Assembly: GCA_002323245.1 (NCBI GenBank)
Contig: DCPU01000013.1
Location: 55,772 to 119,771, forward strand
Direction: 5' to 3'
DNA length: 64,000 nt
Origin: Mariprofundus sp. UBA1536
GTDB lineage: Bacteria; Pseudomonadota; Zetaproteobacteria; Mariprofundales; Mariprofundaceae
Made by a program: the position numbers and the translations under genes. Below, one piece after another: positions 52,526 to 61,989 of the stretch (its first letter is position 1; the number at the start of each line of letters is the position of its first letter). The notes under the pieces are model-generated. The model did no database searches. It was not told the origin of the DNA and was given only the letters and a program-made list of their open reading frames with translations.

Positions 52526-55105
52526 ATGATTTCAACCACGATTAAATCAGCCCTCCCTCTTATTCTTGCTCTGGCGATTTTAAGCACAGCTTTAAGCAGC
52601 TGTCGCACAGCTGTGCCTGAACCTTCGATGTCATTGGATGGCTACAACAAACCTCTGCCGAAATACAAAATGCATAATGTTGGCCCGCAGCGCTCTTCCG
52701 AATCACAGTCCATGCATTTTGTTGACCTTAACCAGGATGGTCATCTTGATGTACTTGTCGGCGGCAATGATCGTGTCGATGGATTTCATGTCGAATGGGG
52801 CGATAGCACCGGTAATTGGATACTACAAAGCGGCCCACTTACAGCCATGCAACCCCGCGCCTTTGCTAGTGGCGATGTGGATCATGATGATAATCTTGAC
52901 GTGTTGATTGGCGGCGAAGGTGATCAGAAAGGACTACAGTTATGGAAACTGAGCACAATTACCCAGACTTGGACTTTGCACAGTGCACCCATAGAGGGTG
53001 GTATTTTTAATGCCATTAAACTTGCGGATATCAACCATGATGGTTGGTTGGATATTATTGCTTCCCGTGGTGACACTGAGTTGGATGGTGGGGTATTTGT
53101 TTTACTCAACAATGCCCAAGGTGGCTGGTTAAGCGGTGTAGGACCTGTTGTAAAAGGTATCTTCACAGGTTTAGCTGTTGAAGATATTAACCAAGACGGT
53201 GATTTGGATATCATTGCCTCTCGTCGTGGGGGCTTGGGCGCAACCCAAAGCAAAGATCAACTCTGGCGGCAAGCTGGTGGTGTGCAAATTTGGTATGGCG
53301 ATGGTGCAGGCAGATGGGAACCCGAAGTGCTTCCTGCCGATGCGGATGCTGAAAGTGTTTCTGTAGCAGACATCAATGGAGATGGTCGTTTAGACATCGT
53401 TGCAGGCCTATACCAACATGGCATCAAACTTTGGCTGGCTGGTGAAAAAAATTGGAAGGAAGTTGCGGTCACCCAGCAAGGTACCTGGTCAGACGTTCGC
53501 GTTGGTGATTTGGATGCAGATGGCAACCGTGAATTGGTCGCTTCCTCTAGCGATGGCAAGGGTCTTGGCGTTTGGGGTTGGCGTTCGGGTAAATTTTACA
53601 GCGAAGATCAGCTTGTCCCCAACTACGGTGTGTATCTGGACATTGATTTGGGTGATGTCACCAACCAAGGTTTACTCAATATTGCGGCTGCGCGCGCAGA
53701 TGGTGGTATTGAAATTTGGTCACCGACAAAAGCTACACCCATCCAAGCTCGAACAATCCAAGGCAACAAAATTGGCGAACGTTTATCGATTTATTTTGAT
53801 TCCGGCACAGCCAAACTAAATCCATCATCAGTGACCTCGATTGCTAATTGGTCAGCTGCACTCAAACAACCCTTATCTCAAGTACGTTTTGAAATTACTG
53901 GCCGCGCCGATCAGCGCCCTATTCGCTCTGATTTGTACCCCAACAATACCGCCCTTTCTCAAGCCCGGGCTGAATCTGTAGCAGCATGGCTGCGCAATAA
54001 CGGAGCCCTCGCAGGTCATATGCAAATTGATGCGCTTGGGGATACCTCCCCGTTACCACCAGGTCTGGACCCCATTGCCTTACGTGAAAATCGTCGTGTT
54101 TTTGTACAAGCTTACCGCATTGAATCAGTGAGCTTGCCTCGCACTACTTCAGACATTAATCGGCGCGACTTGTACCATATTGATGAAAATAAAGTATTCA
54201 AAACCATTGACAATGTCGCTGAGTACAAAGTCGGTGTGGGTGATGAGCTAAGTATCACCTTCTGGCAAGGTGGTAAGCCTGAAACGCAGAAAGTCGTGGT
54301 GCAAATCAACGGCACCGTTTCCTTACCATATCAGGCTGCCTTGCAGGTTGCTGGCTACACACCTCGAGAAATCGATATTCTTACAACTGATATTCTTCAA
54401 AAATATGAACGTAATCCTCGCGTGGATATTCAGGTGATTCGCGCTAACAGTAAATTCGCAAGTATTTTTGGCGAAGTACAAAACCTATCTCGCCAACCAA
54501 CAGGCCCTGGCACCTACGCTTTACGTGGCCGTGAGAGCCTTGTTGACTTCTTATCGCGCGTTGGTGGCCCTACAGCGCAAGCCAACTTGAACAATGTGCA
54601 AATTATCCGCAACGGCAAAACAGTATTGCTGAATTTATCACGCGCCATTCGTCAAGGTGATTTGTCTGAAAACGCACTGATAGATGATGGTGATACGATA
54701 TTTGTGCCTTCACTGGCCCAATCCAAACGCCAGGTATATGTGTTGGGACAAGTGGCAAAAACAGGCATCGTTGAATTCACAGGTGAAATCAGCTTCTTAG
54801 ACGCCATATCTAAATCAGGTGGGCTTACTGGGGATGCTTATCTACCTGATATACGTATCGTGCGTGCCGATCGTGATCAACCGCAGATTATTGCAGTCGA
54901 TTTCCAGCGTTTCTTAGAAAAAGGTGATTTAACACAAAATCTGGCCTTAATGGACAATGACATTTTGATTATCCCATCCCGCCCTATTGCCAACTGGAAT
55001 AAATTTATTGCAGATATATCGCCATCTGTAACGTTATTACTGCAACCTGTGAGCATTGCCCAACAAATCTTAACACTTCGCCTATTGGCTGGGCAGGTTC
55101 AATAA
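52526..55105 (+). CDS. FG-GAP propeller / OmpA-like / Wza-type polysaccharide export fusion lipoprotein
   Basis: 859 residues in three modules. After a lipoprotein signal (LSSC, Cys26) come seven repeats about 50 residues apart with FG-GAP/VCBS calcium loops (DLNQDGHLD, DVDHDDNLD, DINHDGWLD, DINQDGDLD, DINGDGRLD, DLDADGNRE, the last degenerate), about 50-400: a seven-bladed propeller. Residues about 418-530 are an OmpA C-terminal peptidoglycan-binding domain (IYFDSGTAKLNP, GRADQRP, LSQARAESVAAWL). Residues about 566-640 are the polysaccharide export domain (YKVGVGDELSITFW), then two SLBB-like parts (645-720, 736-800). Wza-like proteins export polysaccharide; the fusion is unusual. The next gene starts on its stop codon. 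Confidence 0.85.
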   Translation: MISTTIKSALPLILALAILSTALSSCRTAVPEPSMSLDGYNKPLPKYKMHNVGPQRSSESQSMHFVDLNQDGHLDVLVGGNDRVDGFHVEWGDSTGNWILQSGPLTAMQPRAFASGDVDHDDNLDVLIGGEGDQKGLQLWKLSTITQTWTLHSAPIEGGIFNAIKLADINHDGWLDIIASRGDTELDGGVFVLLNNAQGGWLSGVGPVVKGIFTGLAVEDINQDGDLDIIASRRGGLGATQSKDQLWRQAGGVQIWYGDGAGRWEPEVLPADADAESVSVADINGDGRLDIVAGLYQHGIKLWLAGEKNWKEVAVTQQGTWSDVRVGDLDADGNRELVASSSDGKGLGVWGWRSGKFYSEDQLVPNYGVYLDIDLGDVTNQGLLNIAAARADGGIEIWSPTKATPIQARTIQGNKIGERLSIYFDSGTAKLNPSSVTSIANWSAALKQPLSQVRFEITGRADQRPIRSDLYPNNTALSQARAESVAAWLRNNGALAGHMQIDALGDTSPLPPGLDPIALRENRRVFVQAYRIESVSLPRTTSDINRRDLYHIDENKVFKTIDNVAEYKVGVGDELSITFWQGGKPETQKVVVQINGTVSLPYQAALQVAGYTPREIDILTTDILQKYERNPRVDIQVIRANSKFASIFGEVQNLSRQPTGPGTYALRGRESLVDFLSRVGGPTAQANLNNVQIIRNGKTVLLNLSRAIRQGDLSENALIDDGDTIFVPSLAQSKRQVYVLGQVAKTGIVEFTGEISFLDAISKSGGLTGDAYLPDIRIVRADRDQPQIIAVDFQRFLEKGDLTQNLALMDNDILIIPSRPIANWNKFIADISPSVTLLLQPVSIAQQILTLRLLAGQVQ

Positions 55106-57390
55106 TGGCAGCAACTTCACATTCCAATGATGGATATGAATTAAACCTTTCTGAATACTGGCAAATCATTGCCCGTAGGCGTTGGATTATTATTTTTTGT
55201 GGCTTGGCCATGGGCTTTTTTAGTGGTGTATTAACGTGGGCCAAACAACCGCCAGCCATTTATAACGCCACATCCTCCATTAAAATCGAATCCTCAGTGA
55301 ATGTTGCTGACCTTCTTCTACGCGGTGGCGCTGGCCAAAGCTTTAGCGATAACAAAACCCAATTGGCCATTATTGAATCCTATGCTGTGATGGAAAGAGT
55401 AGCCCAACGTATGGGTTTGATTCCTAGTGACTTAAGCTCTGAAGAAGTACGAGCCAATCCTGAGTATATGGACGAAGTGCTTAGCATTAAAAGCGGCGTT
55501 TCGGTATTCCAAGATGAAGAATCGGGCATCATCAACATTACAGCCACATCTACCAATCCTGTTTTTGCAAGAGACTTGGCGCAATCAGTGGCTGATGAAT
55601 TTAAAGAATTTAATATTGAAGATAAAAATCGCCGTATTTTTGAAGCTAAGAAATTTATTCAACAACAGCTTATTGTCGTTCGTGACCGCCTTAAATCTGC
55701 CGAAGAGTCGATTCGCGATTATCGCAACGCCAACAATCTATCTTTCTCCAGCACTGATCCTGAATTGATGACGCGTATCATTTCTGATTTAGAAAAAGAT
55801 TATCGCGATGCTACAGTACACTTGAACGACTTACGCTTTGCCATTGCACCCTTGCGTGAACGCATCAACAAAGGCACCTGGGATTTCCAAGCAGTCACCA
55901 TCGCAGGTAGCGTGAGTAACTATTTTGACCAGCTCAACACCCGCCTTGTCAATATGGCGCTCAAACGCACTGAATTGATGACCAATTACACCGATGAGCA
56001 CCCACAAATCAAAGAATTAAGCCTACAAGCAGCTGATATCTTAGCCAGCATGATTGGTGAACTTGAAAAACAAATCACCCTGACCCAACGCCGCATATCA
56101 GATGTGCAACGCAGCATTGATGAAACAAAAAGCAGGTTCCAAGGTTTGCCTGAACAAGCTTTAGAAATACAACGTATGTCGCGCACTGTGCGCATCAATG
56201 AAGAACTTTTTGATTTGCTTGAAAAGAAATATCAAGAAGTACTGATCAAAGAAGCCGAAAAAGTACAAGCTGTTTCTCTGGTTCGCCCAGCCATGATTCC
56301 TGTATTCCGTATCAATCCGGTTAATCCTATGCAAAGTGGCGTGGCGGGACTTATCCTTGGTTTGGTGCTTGGACTCATCGTTTCCTTGATTCTCGAAGCT
56401 GTGGATTCATCGGTTGGCACCATCGAAGAAGTGGAAAGTTTCTTGGATACGTCTGTGGTTGGGTTTGTACCCCAGCTTGAACATGATGAAGCCATTGAAC
56501 TTTTCTCTGGCACCGAAGGCTTAAAAACCAGTGGCCATCAACTCGAACGGCAAATCAGGTTGATTACGCATTTTTCACCACCATCCACCATATCCGAATC
56601 CTACCGTAGTTTGCGCACCAATTTATTGTTCTCGCAAACTGGTGACCATCGACTGATTATGGTGACAAGTTCCACGGTGAAAGAAGGAAAGAGTACTGTG
56701 GCTGCCAACTTGGCCGTGGTTTTGGCGCAACAAGGCGCTCGCGTATTACTTATCGATGGTGATTTGAGAAAACCCATGCAGCACCACACCTTTGGTGTAC
56801 AACGCGAAATTGGTTTGAGCGAATGCTTGTTGGGCCAATTCCAATGGCAAGATGCTGTGAAACGTTTTTCAGACGTGATGCTAGGCGATATGGGCATTGA
56901 CCAAGCCTTGCTCACACCTGGCTTAGATCAACTTGAGATCCTCACTTGTGGCCATGTGAATGCCAACCCACCTGACCTACTGGCTGCACCGATGATGGAT
57001 AAAATCCTCAAAGAAGTCCGCGAAGAATACGATATGGTGATTATTGATATGCCACCGCTCTTGCACACCACAGATGCAACCATTTTGGCTTCCAAAGTGG
57101 ATGGGGTATTGCTGGTTTACCATATTGGTTCAGTGGTACGCGGGGCGCTCAAACGCGTGAAGAGCAACCTTGAAGCCGTTGGTGGTAAAGTGATTGGTGT
57201 GATTCTCAATGGTGTGAAAGGTGAGCTATCACCAGATTATGCCACATATAAAATGAACCGTTATTACGCTTACTCTTACGGTGAAGATGAACAACTTCGC
57301 GGTGGTGCCTTTAAACAAGCTTTTGATAAACAAAAACGCCGCTTACGTCGTGGCTGGCAAGACCTTCTCACCCGTTTTGGAAGATCATAA
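55105..57390 (+). CDS. polysaccharide chain-length/tyrosine-kinase protein (Wzc-like BY-kinase)
   Basis: 761 residues. N-terminal Wzz domain with TM1 (about 27-45); long coiled-coil periplasmic part; TM2 (about 411-432, GVAGLILGLVLGLIVSLIL). The cytoplasmic ATPase has Walker A SSTVKEGKSTVAANLA (about 520-535), Walker A' VLLIDGDLRKP (about 546-556) and Walker B VIIDMPP. The C-terminus carries a Tyr cluster KMNRYYAYSYGED (about 715-727) as in autophosphorylating BY-kinases. It controls chain length and export together with the Wza-type protein encoded just before, whose stop overlaps its ATG by one base. The Tyr cluster is short compared with E. coli Wzc. Confidence 0.93.
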   Translation: MAATSHSNDGYELNLSEYWQIIARRRWIIIFCGLAMGFFSGVLTWAKQPPAIYNATSSIKIESSVNVADLLLRGGAGQSFSDNKTQLAIIESYAVMERVAQRMGLIPSDLSSEEVRANPEYMDEVLSIKSGVSVFQDEESGIINITATSTNPVFARDLAQSVADEFKEFNIEDKNRRIFEAKKFIQQQLIVVRDRLKSAEESIRDYRNANNLSFSSTDPELMTRIISDLEKDYRDATVHLNDLRFAIAPLRERINKGTWDFQAVTIAGSVSNYFDQLNTRLVNMALKRTELMTNYTDEHPQIKELSLQAADILASMIGELEKQITLTQRRISDVQRSIDETKSRFQGLPEQALEIQRMSRTVRINEELFDLLEKKYQEVLIKEAEKVQAVSLVRPAMIPVFRINPVNPMQSGVAGLILGLVLGLIVSLILEAVDSSVGTIEEVESFLDTSVVGFVPQLEHDEAIELFSGTEGLKTSGHQLERQIRLITHFSPPSTISESYRSLRTNLLFSQTGDHRLIMVTSSTVKEGKSTVAANLAVVLAQQGARVLLIDGDLRKPMQHHTFGVQREIGLSECLLGQFQWQDAVKRFSDVMLGDMGIDQALLTPGLDQLEILTCGHVNANPPDLLAAPMMDKILKEVREEYDMVIIDMPPLLHTTDATILASKVDGVLLVYHIGSVVRGALKRVKSNLEAVGGKVIGVILNGVKGELSPDYATYKMNRYYAYSYGEDEQLRGGAFKQAFDKQKRRLRRGWQDLLTRFGRS

Positions 57391-57399
57391 GGGGTTATC

Positions 57400-57594
57400 A
57401 TGCAAAAGGATTTCAATCGCTTGATTCGCCGTAAAAAGCTTATGCGCCGCTGGCTATCTTTACTTTTGCTCACCCTTGTTTTTTCAGCTGCTGCTGTTTC
57501 CATGCGTGATTGCGCCCGTAACTTTGATGAACCCTATAACAAAGACTACCGCCCCATGGACCAAATCAAACCTGATACCAATAGCAAGCCTTAA
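57400..57594 (+). CDS. small membrane-anchored protein in the polysaccharide operon
   Basis: 64 residues: a very basic start (MQKDFNRLIRRKKLMRRW), one hydrophobic segment (about 19-34), then a short periplasmic tail MRDCARNFDEPYNKDYRP with one Cys. A good ribosome site (GGGGTT upstream of ATG, 9-base gap after the kinase stop) supports translation. It is conserved in position between kinase and ligase here, but I recognise no family. It may assist the ligase or the export complex. Confidence 0.6.
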   Translation: MQKDFNRLIRRKKLMRRWLSLLLLTLVFSAAAVSMRDCARNFDEPYNKDYRPMDQIKPDTNSKP

Positions 57595-57605
57595 CGAGGC
57601 TTACC

Positions 57606-59087
57606 CTGAAACTTAACAATATTCGCGTACCTATCCCGCCAGCCATTCTGCTGACGTTTGTGCTGACGACCATGTTGTTATACGCAGCATTTTTGTTGTC
57701 GCCCACACTGATTCAGGGCCCCCTATTGCTATTTACAGGCTTGATGATTGTGGTCATCACCTTTTCTAGTGTGGAGTTGGCGCTATATTTATTGATTTTA
57801 TCCACCCTGCTTTCACCAGAAATTACATTCGGCGGCGCAAGCAAAGCTGAAGTTGCTGCTGGATTGGTAAACACCAATGAATCCCGCGGTCTTACAGTTC
57901 GACTTGATGACATCATGCTCACCCTGATTTGTTTTACATGGATGTTCCGCATGGCCATTCAAAATCAATTGGGCATTATCAAATACACGCCCATCAACCA
58001 AGCTGCTTGGTATTACTGGCTGGCTTGTGCATTTACCACTCTCATTGCTTTCTTCGCAGGCAAGGTAGGTCTTTATGGCTTATTTTTTGTCGTTAAATAT
58101 CTCGAATATTTCGTGCTTTTTTATATCGTGGTCAACCATTTGCATGATGAAGCGATTATCAAACGTTTCCTGATTATGATGATATTCACTTGTCTGATTG
58201 CATCCTTAATCGGCATTTTGCAAATTCCAGGCGGGGAGCGTGTTTCAGCTCCCTTTGAGGGCAGCGAAGGCGAGCCCAATACCTTTGGCGGCTATTTGAT
58301 GTTTATGTTCAGTATTGTTCTGGGCATTTTCCTACATACCAAAGATACCAAACAACGCTTGCTGTTACTTACATGTTTGCTAACGATTTTGGTACCCTTT
58401 GTTTTCACCGAATCACGAAGTTCATATTTGTCTTTTATTGTTTCTATGGTGTTCTTCTTATTCTTCTCTCAGCGGAAAACATTACTGATTGTTTGTTTCT
58501 TAGGTGGCATCGCACTCGCACCCATAGTCTTACCACAAAACGTGATCAATAGGGTAATGTTTACATTTAACCAAGCAGAACAAGAAGGTCAGTTGGCCGT
58601 TGGTAATTTGAAGGTAGATACTTCCACCACCGAACGTTTACGCGCTTGGGAAGATGTCATGACCAAAAACTTCCCTCAAAACCCAATTTTTGGTGTGGGC
58701 ATTACCGGTGGTAAGTTTCTTGATGCCCAATACCCACGCGTATTATTGGAAACGGGTATTGTTGGCATGGTTTTGTTCGTGTGGTTCTTACGGCGCATTT
58801 GGGTATTGCTACGCAAAAGTAGCGCTTCATTAAAAGATCCCGTGCTGCGCGGCGTGGCGCTGGGCGCGCTTTGCGGTTATGCGGGACTGTTGGTGCACGC
58901 CATTGGTGCCAATACCTTTATCATCGTGCGTATCATGGAGCCCTTTATGATTATTCTTGGTCTGGTGCTGGCCATGCGTTTGCTTGAGCAAGAAAAGAGT
59001 AATGACGAAAAGAAACAAGCTGAGCGCCAGGCGAAAATCGATGCTAAACATGAGTTGGCACTGCAAGAAAATGCCCTTAAAGCCTAA
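57606..59087 (+). CDS. O-antigen ligase/polymerase-like membrane protein (CTG start)
   Basis: 493 residues with about 11-12 membrane segments and a large periplasmic loop with the Wzy_C motif region (RSSYLSFIVSMVFF and TERLRAWEDVMTKNFPQNPIFGVG). The first conventional start is a GTG at 57660, which would begin inside the first membrane segment. CTG at 57606-57608 has GAGG six bases upstream, no other start is available, and it gives a sensible basic N-terminus (LKLNNIRVPIPP). I use it. The protein likely polymerises or ligates the glycan exported by the preceding genes. The C-terminal Lys/Glu/Ala-rich helix faces the cytoplasm. Ends 11 bases into the convergent recJ. Confidence 0.85.
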   Translation: MKLNNIRVPIPPAILLTFVLTTMLLYAAFLLSPTLIQGPLLLFTGLMIVVITFSSVELALYLLILSTLLSPEITFGGASKAEVAAGLVNTNESRGLTVRLDDIMLTLICFTWMFRMAIQNQLGIIKYTPINQAAWYYWLACAFTTLIAFFAGKVGLYGLFFVVKYLEYFVLFYIVVNHLHDEAIIKRFLIMMIFTCLIASLIGILQIPGGERVSAPFEGSEGEPNTFGGYLMFMFSIVLGIFLHTKDTKQRLLLLTCLLTILVPFVFTESRSSYLSFIVSMVFFLFFSQRKTLLIVCFLGGIALAPIVLPQNVINRVMFTFNQAEQEGQLAVGNLKVDTSTTERLRAWEDVMTKNFPQNPIFGVGITGGKFLDAQYPRVLLETGIVGMVLFVWFLRRIWVLLRKSSASLKDPVLRGVALGALCGYAGLLVHAIGANTFIIVRIMEPFMIILGLVLAMRLLEQEKSNDEKKQAERQAKIDAKHELALQENALKA

Positions 59088-60795
59088 GCACATCCTCCAC
59101 CACAAATTGCACTGCATCCCCGCCGCGGAAAACGTCTGGTTGCAAACTGCCCAATAAAGAAACAATCACACCCACTTGCAAATCCTGCTCAAAGATTCCA
59201 CCACCAAACACCACCGCTTGAGCAAACATCTGCCCATCACTAAGCTGCAATCGCACCACACCACCACTGAGCTTGCGCACATCCACGATGTGCACTTCAT
59301 GCAAAATCCAGACACAAGGAGGGTTGCCCTGACCGATAGGTTCAAAGCGCTGTAAGCGACTGGCGAGGCCAATATGCAAGGCTGGCATGGTCAGCACCCC
59401 ATCAATGACTACAGCGTTGGCAAACAATCCCGATTGCTGCTGATGATTGATGGCTTGTTCAAAACTACTTACAAAGTCTTGCCAATAACCAGCTTTGATG
59501 GTGCCTCCACCTGCCCCTGCATGTCCGCCAAAACCAAGCAAGACATCACTGCATGCATGCAGTAGCTCACCGATATGAAAACCAGGTCTGCCTCTAAGCG
59601 ATACGCGCACATTGTTCTGCCCATCAACAAAACCCACGGCTGCTGGTCGATTGTATTCTCTGGCCAAACGTCCTGCCACCAAGCCGACAACACCTGCATG
59701 CCAGCTTTCATCATACACGGCCAACACCGCATTTATTTCATCATCAATAATAGGATTTTTGAGCTTAGACACGGCCTCTTTAAAGGTATCCGCCTCAACC
59801 TTTCGCCGCTCTTTATTAAAAACATCCAAACCTTTGGCCAAGCGTAGGGCTTCATCTGCATCTTGGCATGATAATAAGGCCATGGCCTCTTCACCATGCG
59901 CCATGCGCCCAGCTGCGTTAATGCGCGGTGCCAAATGAAACCCAATGGTTTCACAGCTAATGCGATTTTTCTTTATTTTCCCAACTTCCAAAAGCGAAGC
60001 CATGCCAATCGATGGATTTGTGCGTAATTGTTGCAGCCCAAAATGCACCAACACCCGATTGACGCCGCGCAATTTCATCACATCAGCCACCGTGGCCATG
60101 GCCACACGATCAAGCAATTGTTTGAGATCGTAATCGGGGCGAGCGTTTTGCTCGGATAATTTTTTCCAAACGGCAATCAAAAGAAAAAATGCAACACCAG
60201 TGCCGCACAATAAACCGTCTGCAAACCCACAATCTTCACGGGCAGGATTGAGTAAGGCAAAAGCATTAGGCAAAACTGCATCGGGCAAATGATGATCAGT
60301 AATGATCAAATCAAAGCCAAGTTGACTGGCTACATTACAAGCTTCTAAGCAGGTAGTGCCTGTATCCACGCTTAAGCCCAGACTCACACCAGAAGCATAA
60401 GCTTGTTGCACAGCTTCAATGCCAATGCCATGTCCATCATCAGCCCGATGGGGAATTGAATAGGTCACTGGCGCGCCTGCAGCCCGCAATGCTTCCACGA
60501 GAATCGAGGTACCGCTCACACCATCACAATCAAAATCGCCAAACACATGGATGCGCTCTTTGCGCATCACGGCTTTGGTCAAACGCATTGCCGCTTTTTC
60601 CATATCCTGCATCAAAAAGGGATCAGGTAAATCCGATAAGGCGGGCGAGAAAAAGGCATCACTTTCCTGCAAACCTCTGGCTTGAAGTAAGCCCTGCCAA
60701 GCACTAAGCGGGTCTTTGGCCAGCAATGGCGCATGCCGCCACGATAGATGCTTGCCTCTACAAGTGGTTTTTCCTTCGATGTTGAATGGCATCAA
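59077..60795 (-). CDS. recJ: single-stranded-DNA exonuclease RecJ
   Basis: 572 residues, typical of RecJ. The DHH domain has FGDFDCDGVSGTS (motif I), VDTGTT (motif II), ITDHHLP (motif III) and the later acidic motifs. The DHHA1 part contains FGGHAGAGGGTIKAGYW, corresponding to GGHxxAaG. The C-terminal OB-type domain includes QRFEPIGQGNPP. It digests single-stranded DNA 5'-3' in recombination and mismatch repair. It overlaps cmoB by four bases, so both are in one operon. Confidence 0.96.
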   Translation of the reverse strand: MMPFNIEGKTTCRGKHLSWRHAPLLAKDPLSAWQGLLQARGLQESDAFFSPALSDLPDPFLMQDMEKAAMRLTKAVMRKERIHVFGDFDCDGVSGTSILVEALRAAGAPVTYSIPHRADDGHGIGIEAVQQAYASGVSLGLSVDTGTTCLEACNVASQLGFDLIITDHHLPDAVLPNAFALLNPAREDCGFADGLLCGTGVAFFLLIAVWKKLSEQNARPDYDLKQLLDRVAMATVADVMKLRGVNRVLVHFGLQQLRTNPSIGMASLLEVGKIKKNRISCETIGFHLAPRINAAGRMAHGEEAMALLSCQDADEALRLAKGLDVFNKERRKVEADTFKEAVSKLKNPIIDDEINAVLAVYDESWHAGVVGLVAGRLAREYNRPAAVGFVDGQNNVRVSLRGRPGFHIGELLHACSDVLLGFGGHAGAGGGTIKAGYWQDFVSSFEQAINHQQQSGLFANAVVIDGVLTMPALHIGLASRLQRFEPIGQGNPPCVWILHEVHIVDVRKLSGGVVRLQLSDGQMFAQAVVFGGGIFEQDLQVGVIVSLLGSLQPDVFRGGDAVQFVVEDVLRL

Positions 60796-61820
60796 ACTTT
60801 CGCAATCATCACAGCGCGTTTGGGCGCTGGATAGCCTTCCACGGTCAACGATGGGTCATTGGGGTCGAGGTAATCAGCCAGTGATTCAAATTGCATCCAA
60901 TCGGTGCAGCGTTGCTCCTCAGTGCTGGTGACATTCAAATCAACGCATGAAACTTGAGAGAAACCTGCTCTTTTTAGCCAAATCTCAAGCATGGCTACCG
61001 ACGGGATAAACCATACATTTTTCATTTTCGCATAACGCTTGTGCGGCATCAAACAACGCTGTTCATCGCCATCAACCACCAGTGTTTCGAGCACAAACTC
61101 ACCGCCCTCAGCAAGCAAACTTTTGGCTTTGAGCAAATGCTCAATAGGCTCACGGCGGTGGTATAAAATACCCATCGAAAACACCGTATCAAAACATTGC
61201 ATGTCACCCGGCATCTCATCGATACCCGTGGGCAGATAAAAGACATCAGCATGGGGCAAATAACGCTTCATCACCGCAAACTGCAAGGCAAACAAGGATG
61301 AGGTATCAATACCAACCACAGACTTAGCCCCTTCTCCTAGCATACGCCACATGTGATATCCAGAGCCACAACCAATATCGAGCACACGTTTACCAGCTAG
61401 TGGCGATAAATGCGGTAATACCCGATCCCATTTCCAATCCGAACGCCATTCGGTGTTGATGCGCACACCCAAAATATCAAATGGGCCTTTTCGCCATGGA
61501 AAAAGTGCTTTGAGCGAGGCTTCAATATCGGTTTGGGTCGTATCGCAACTATCTTTTGTGCCCACACGCACTGATGTTTTTAATTCAATATCAGTCACTT
61601 CGATTTTGGGAAGCGACAACAGCCCAGAAGACCAGCGTTTGAAATCGCCATGATTCAATAGCTTTAACCAACCCGCATCAAAATGACCCATCAATGTCGC
61701 CACATCATCAGCCTGCACAAATGTTGATAACAAAGCCTGCAAGTTTTCGCGTTCATGTTGTTGATATTGCTTAAGAATCTTAACCACCCCTCTTTTTTCT
61801 GAAGGCAAAGCGTAAAGCAT
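60792..61820 (-). CDS. cmoB: tRNA U34 carboxymethyltransferase CmoB
   Basis: 342 residues. It transfers the carboxymethyl group of carboxy-SAM to 5-hydroxyuridine at tRNA position 34. Near-identical blocks to E. coli CmoB: PWRKGPFDILGV, TEWRSDWKWDRVLPHL, LDIGCGSGYHMWRML (motif I near 147-161), FSMGILYHRREPIEHL, and the C-terminal VEGYPAPKRAVMIAKV. The start ATG at 61820 has a weak ribosome site; downstream starts at GTG codons 11-12 are possible. cmoA, which makes carboxy-SAM, is not in the window. Confidence 0.96.
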   Translation of the reverse strand: MLYALPSEKRGVVKILKQYQQHERENLQALLSTFVQADDVATLMGHFDAGWLKLLNHGDFKRWSSGLLSLPKIEVTDIELKTSVRVGTKDSCDTTQTDIEASLKALFPWRKGPFDILGVRINTEWRSDWKWDRVLPHLSPLAGKRVLDIGCGSGYHMWRMLGEGAKSVVGIDTSSLFALQFAVMKRYLPHADVFYLPTGIDEMPGDMQCFDTVFSMGILYHRREPIEHLLKAKSLLAEGGEFVLETLVVDGDEQRCLMPHKRYAKMKNVWFIPSVAMLEIWLKRAGFSQVSCVDLNVTSTEEQRCTDWMQFESLADYLDPNDPSLTVEGYPAPKRAVMIAKV

Positions 61821-61905
61821 GAATCACTGATGTCATGAACTAAGTTTTTCAGCCCATTAAAAGTCAACGCATAAGGAAAATCCTTAGGTGTATTTAGTGT
61901 GCTCA

Positions 61906-61936
61906 CCTACGTAGGAAATTCATCTCTATCCGATAG
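61906..61936. promoter_or_regulatory. two short palindromes in the cmoB / secreted-protein spacer
   Basis: CCTACGTAGG (61906-61915), a perfect 10-base palindrome, and CTATC-C-GATAG (61926-61936). They lie 54-84 bases before the secreted-protein start. They could be regulator sites for either divergent gene; no known consensus fits. Confidence 0.35.
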
Positions 61937-61989
61937 ATATCTTATGACTGTTGCGAGCGGTCTTAAGAACACAGAAAACGGAGCCAGTG

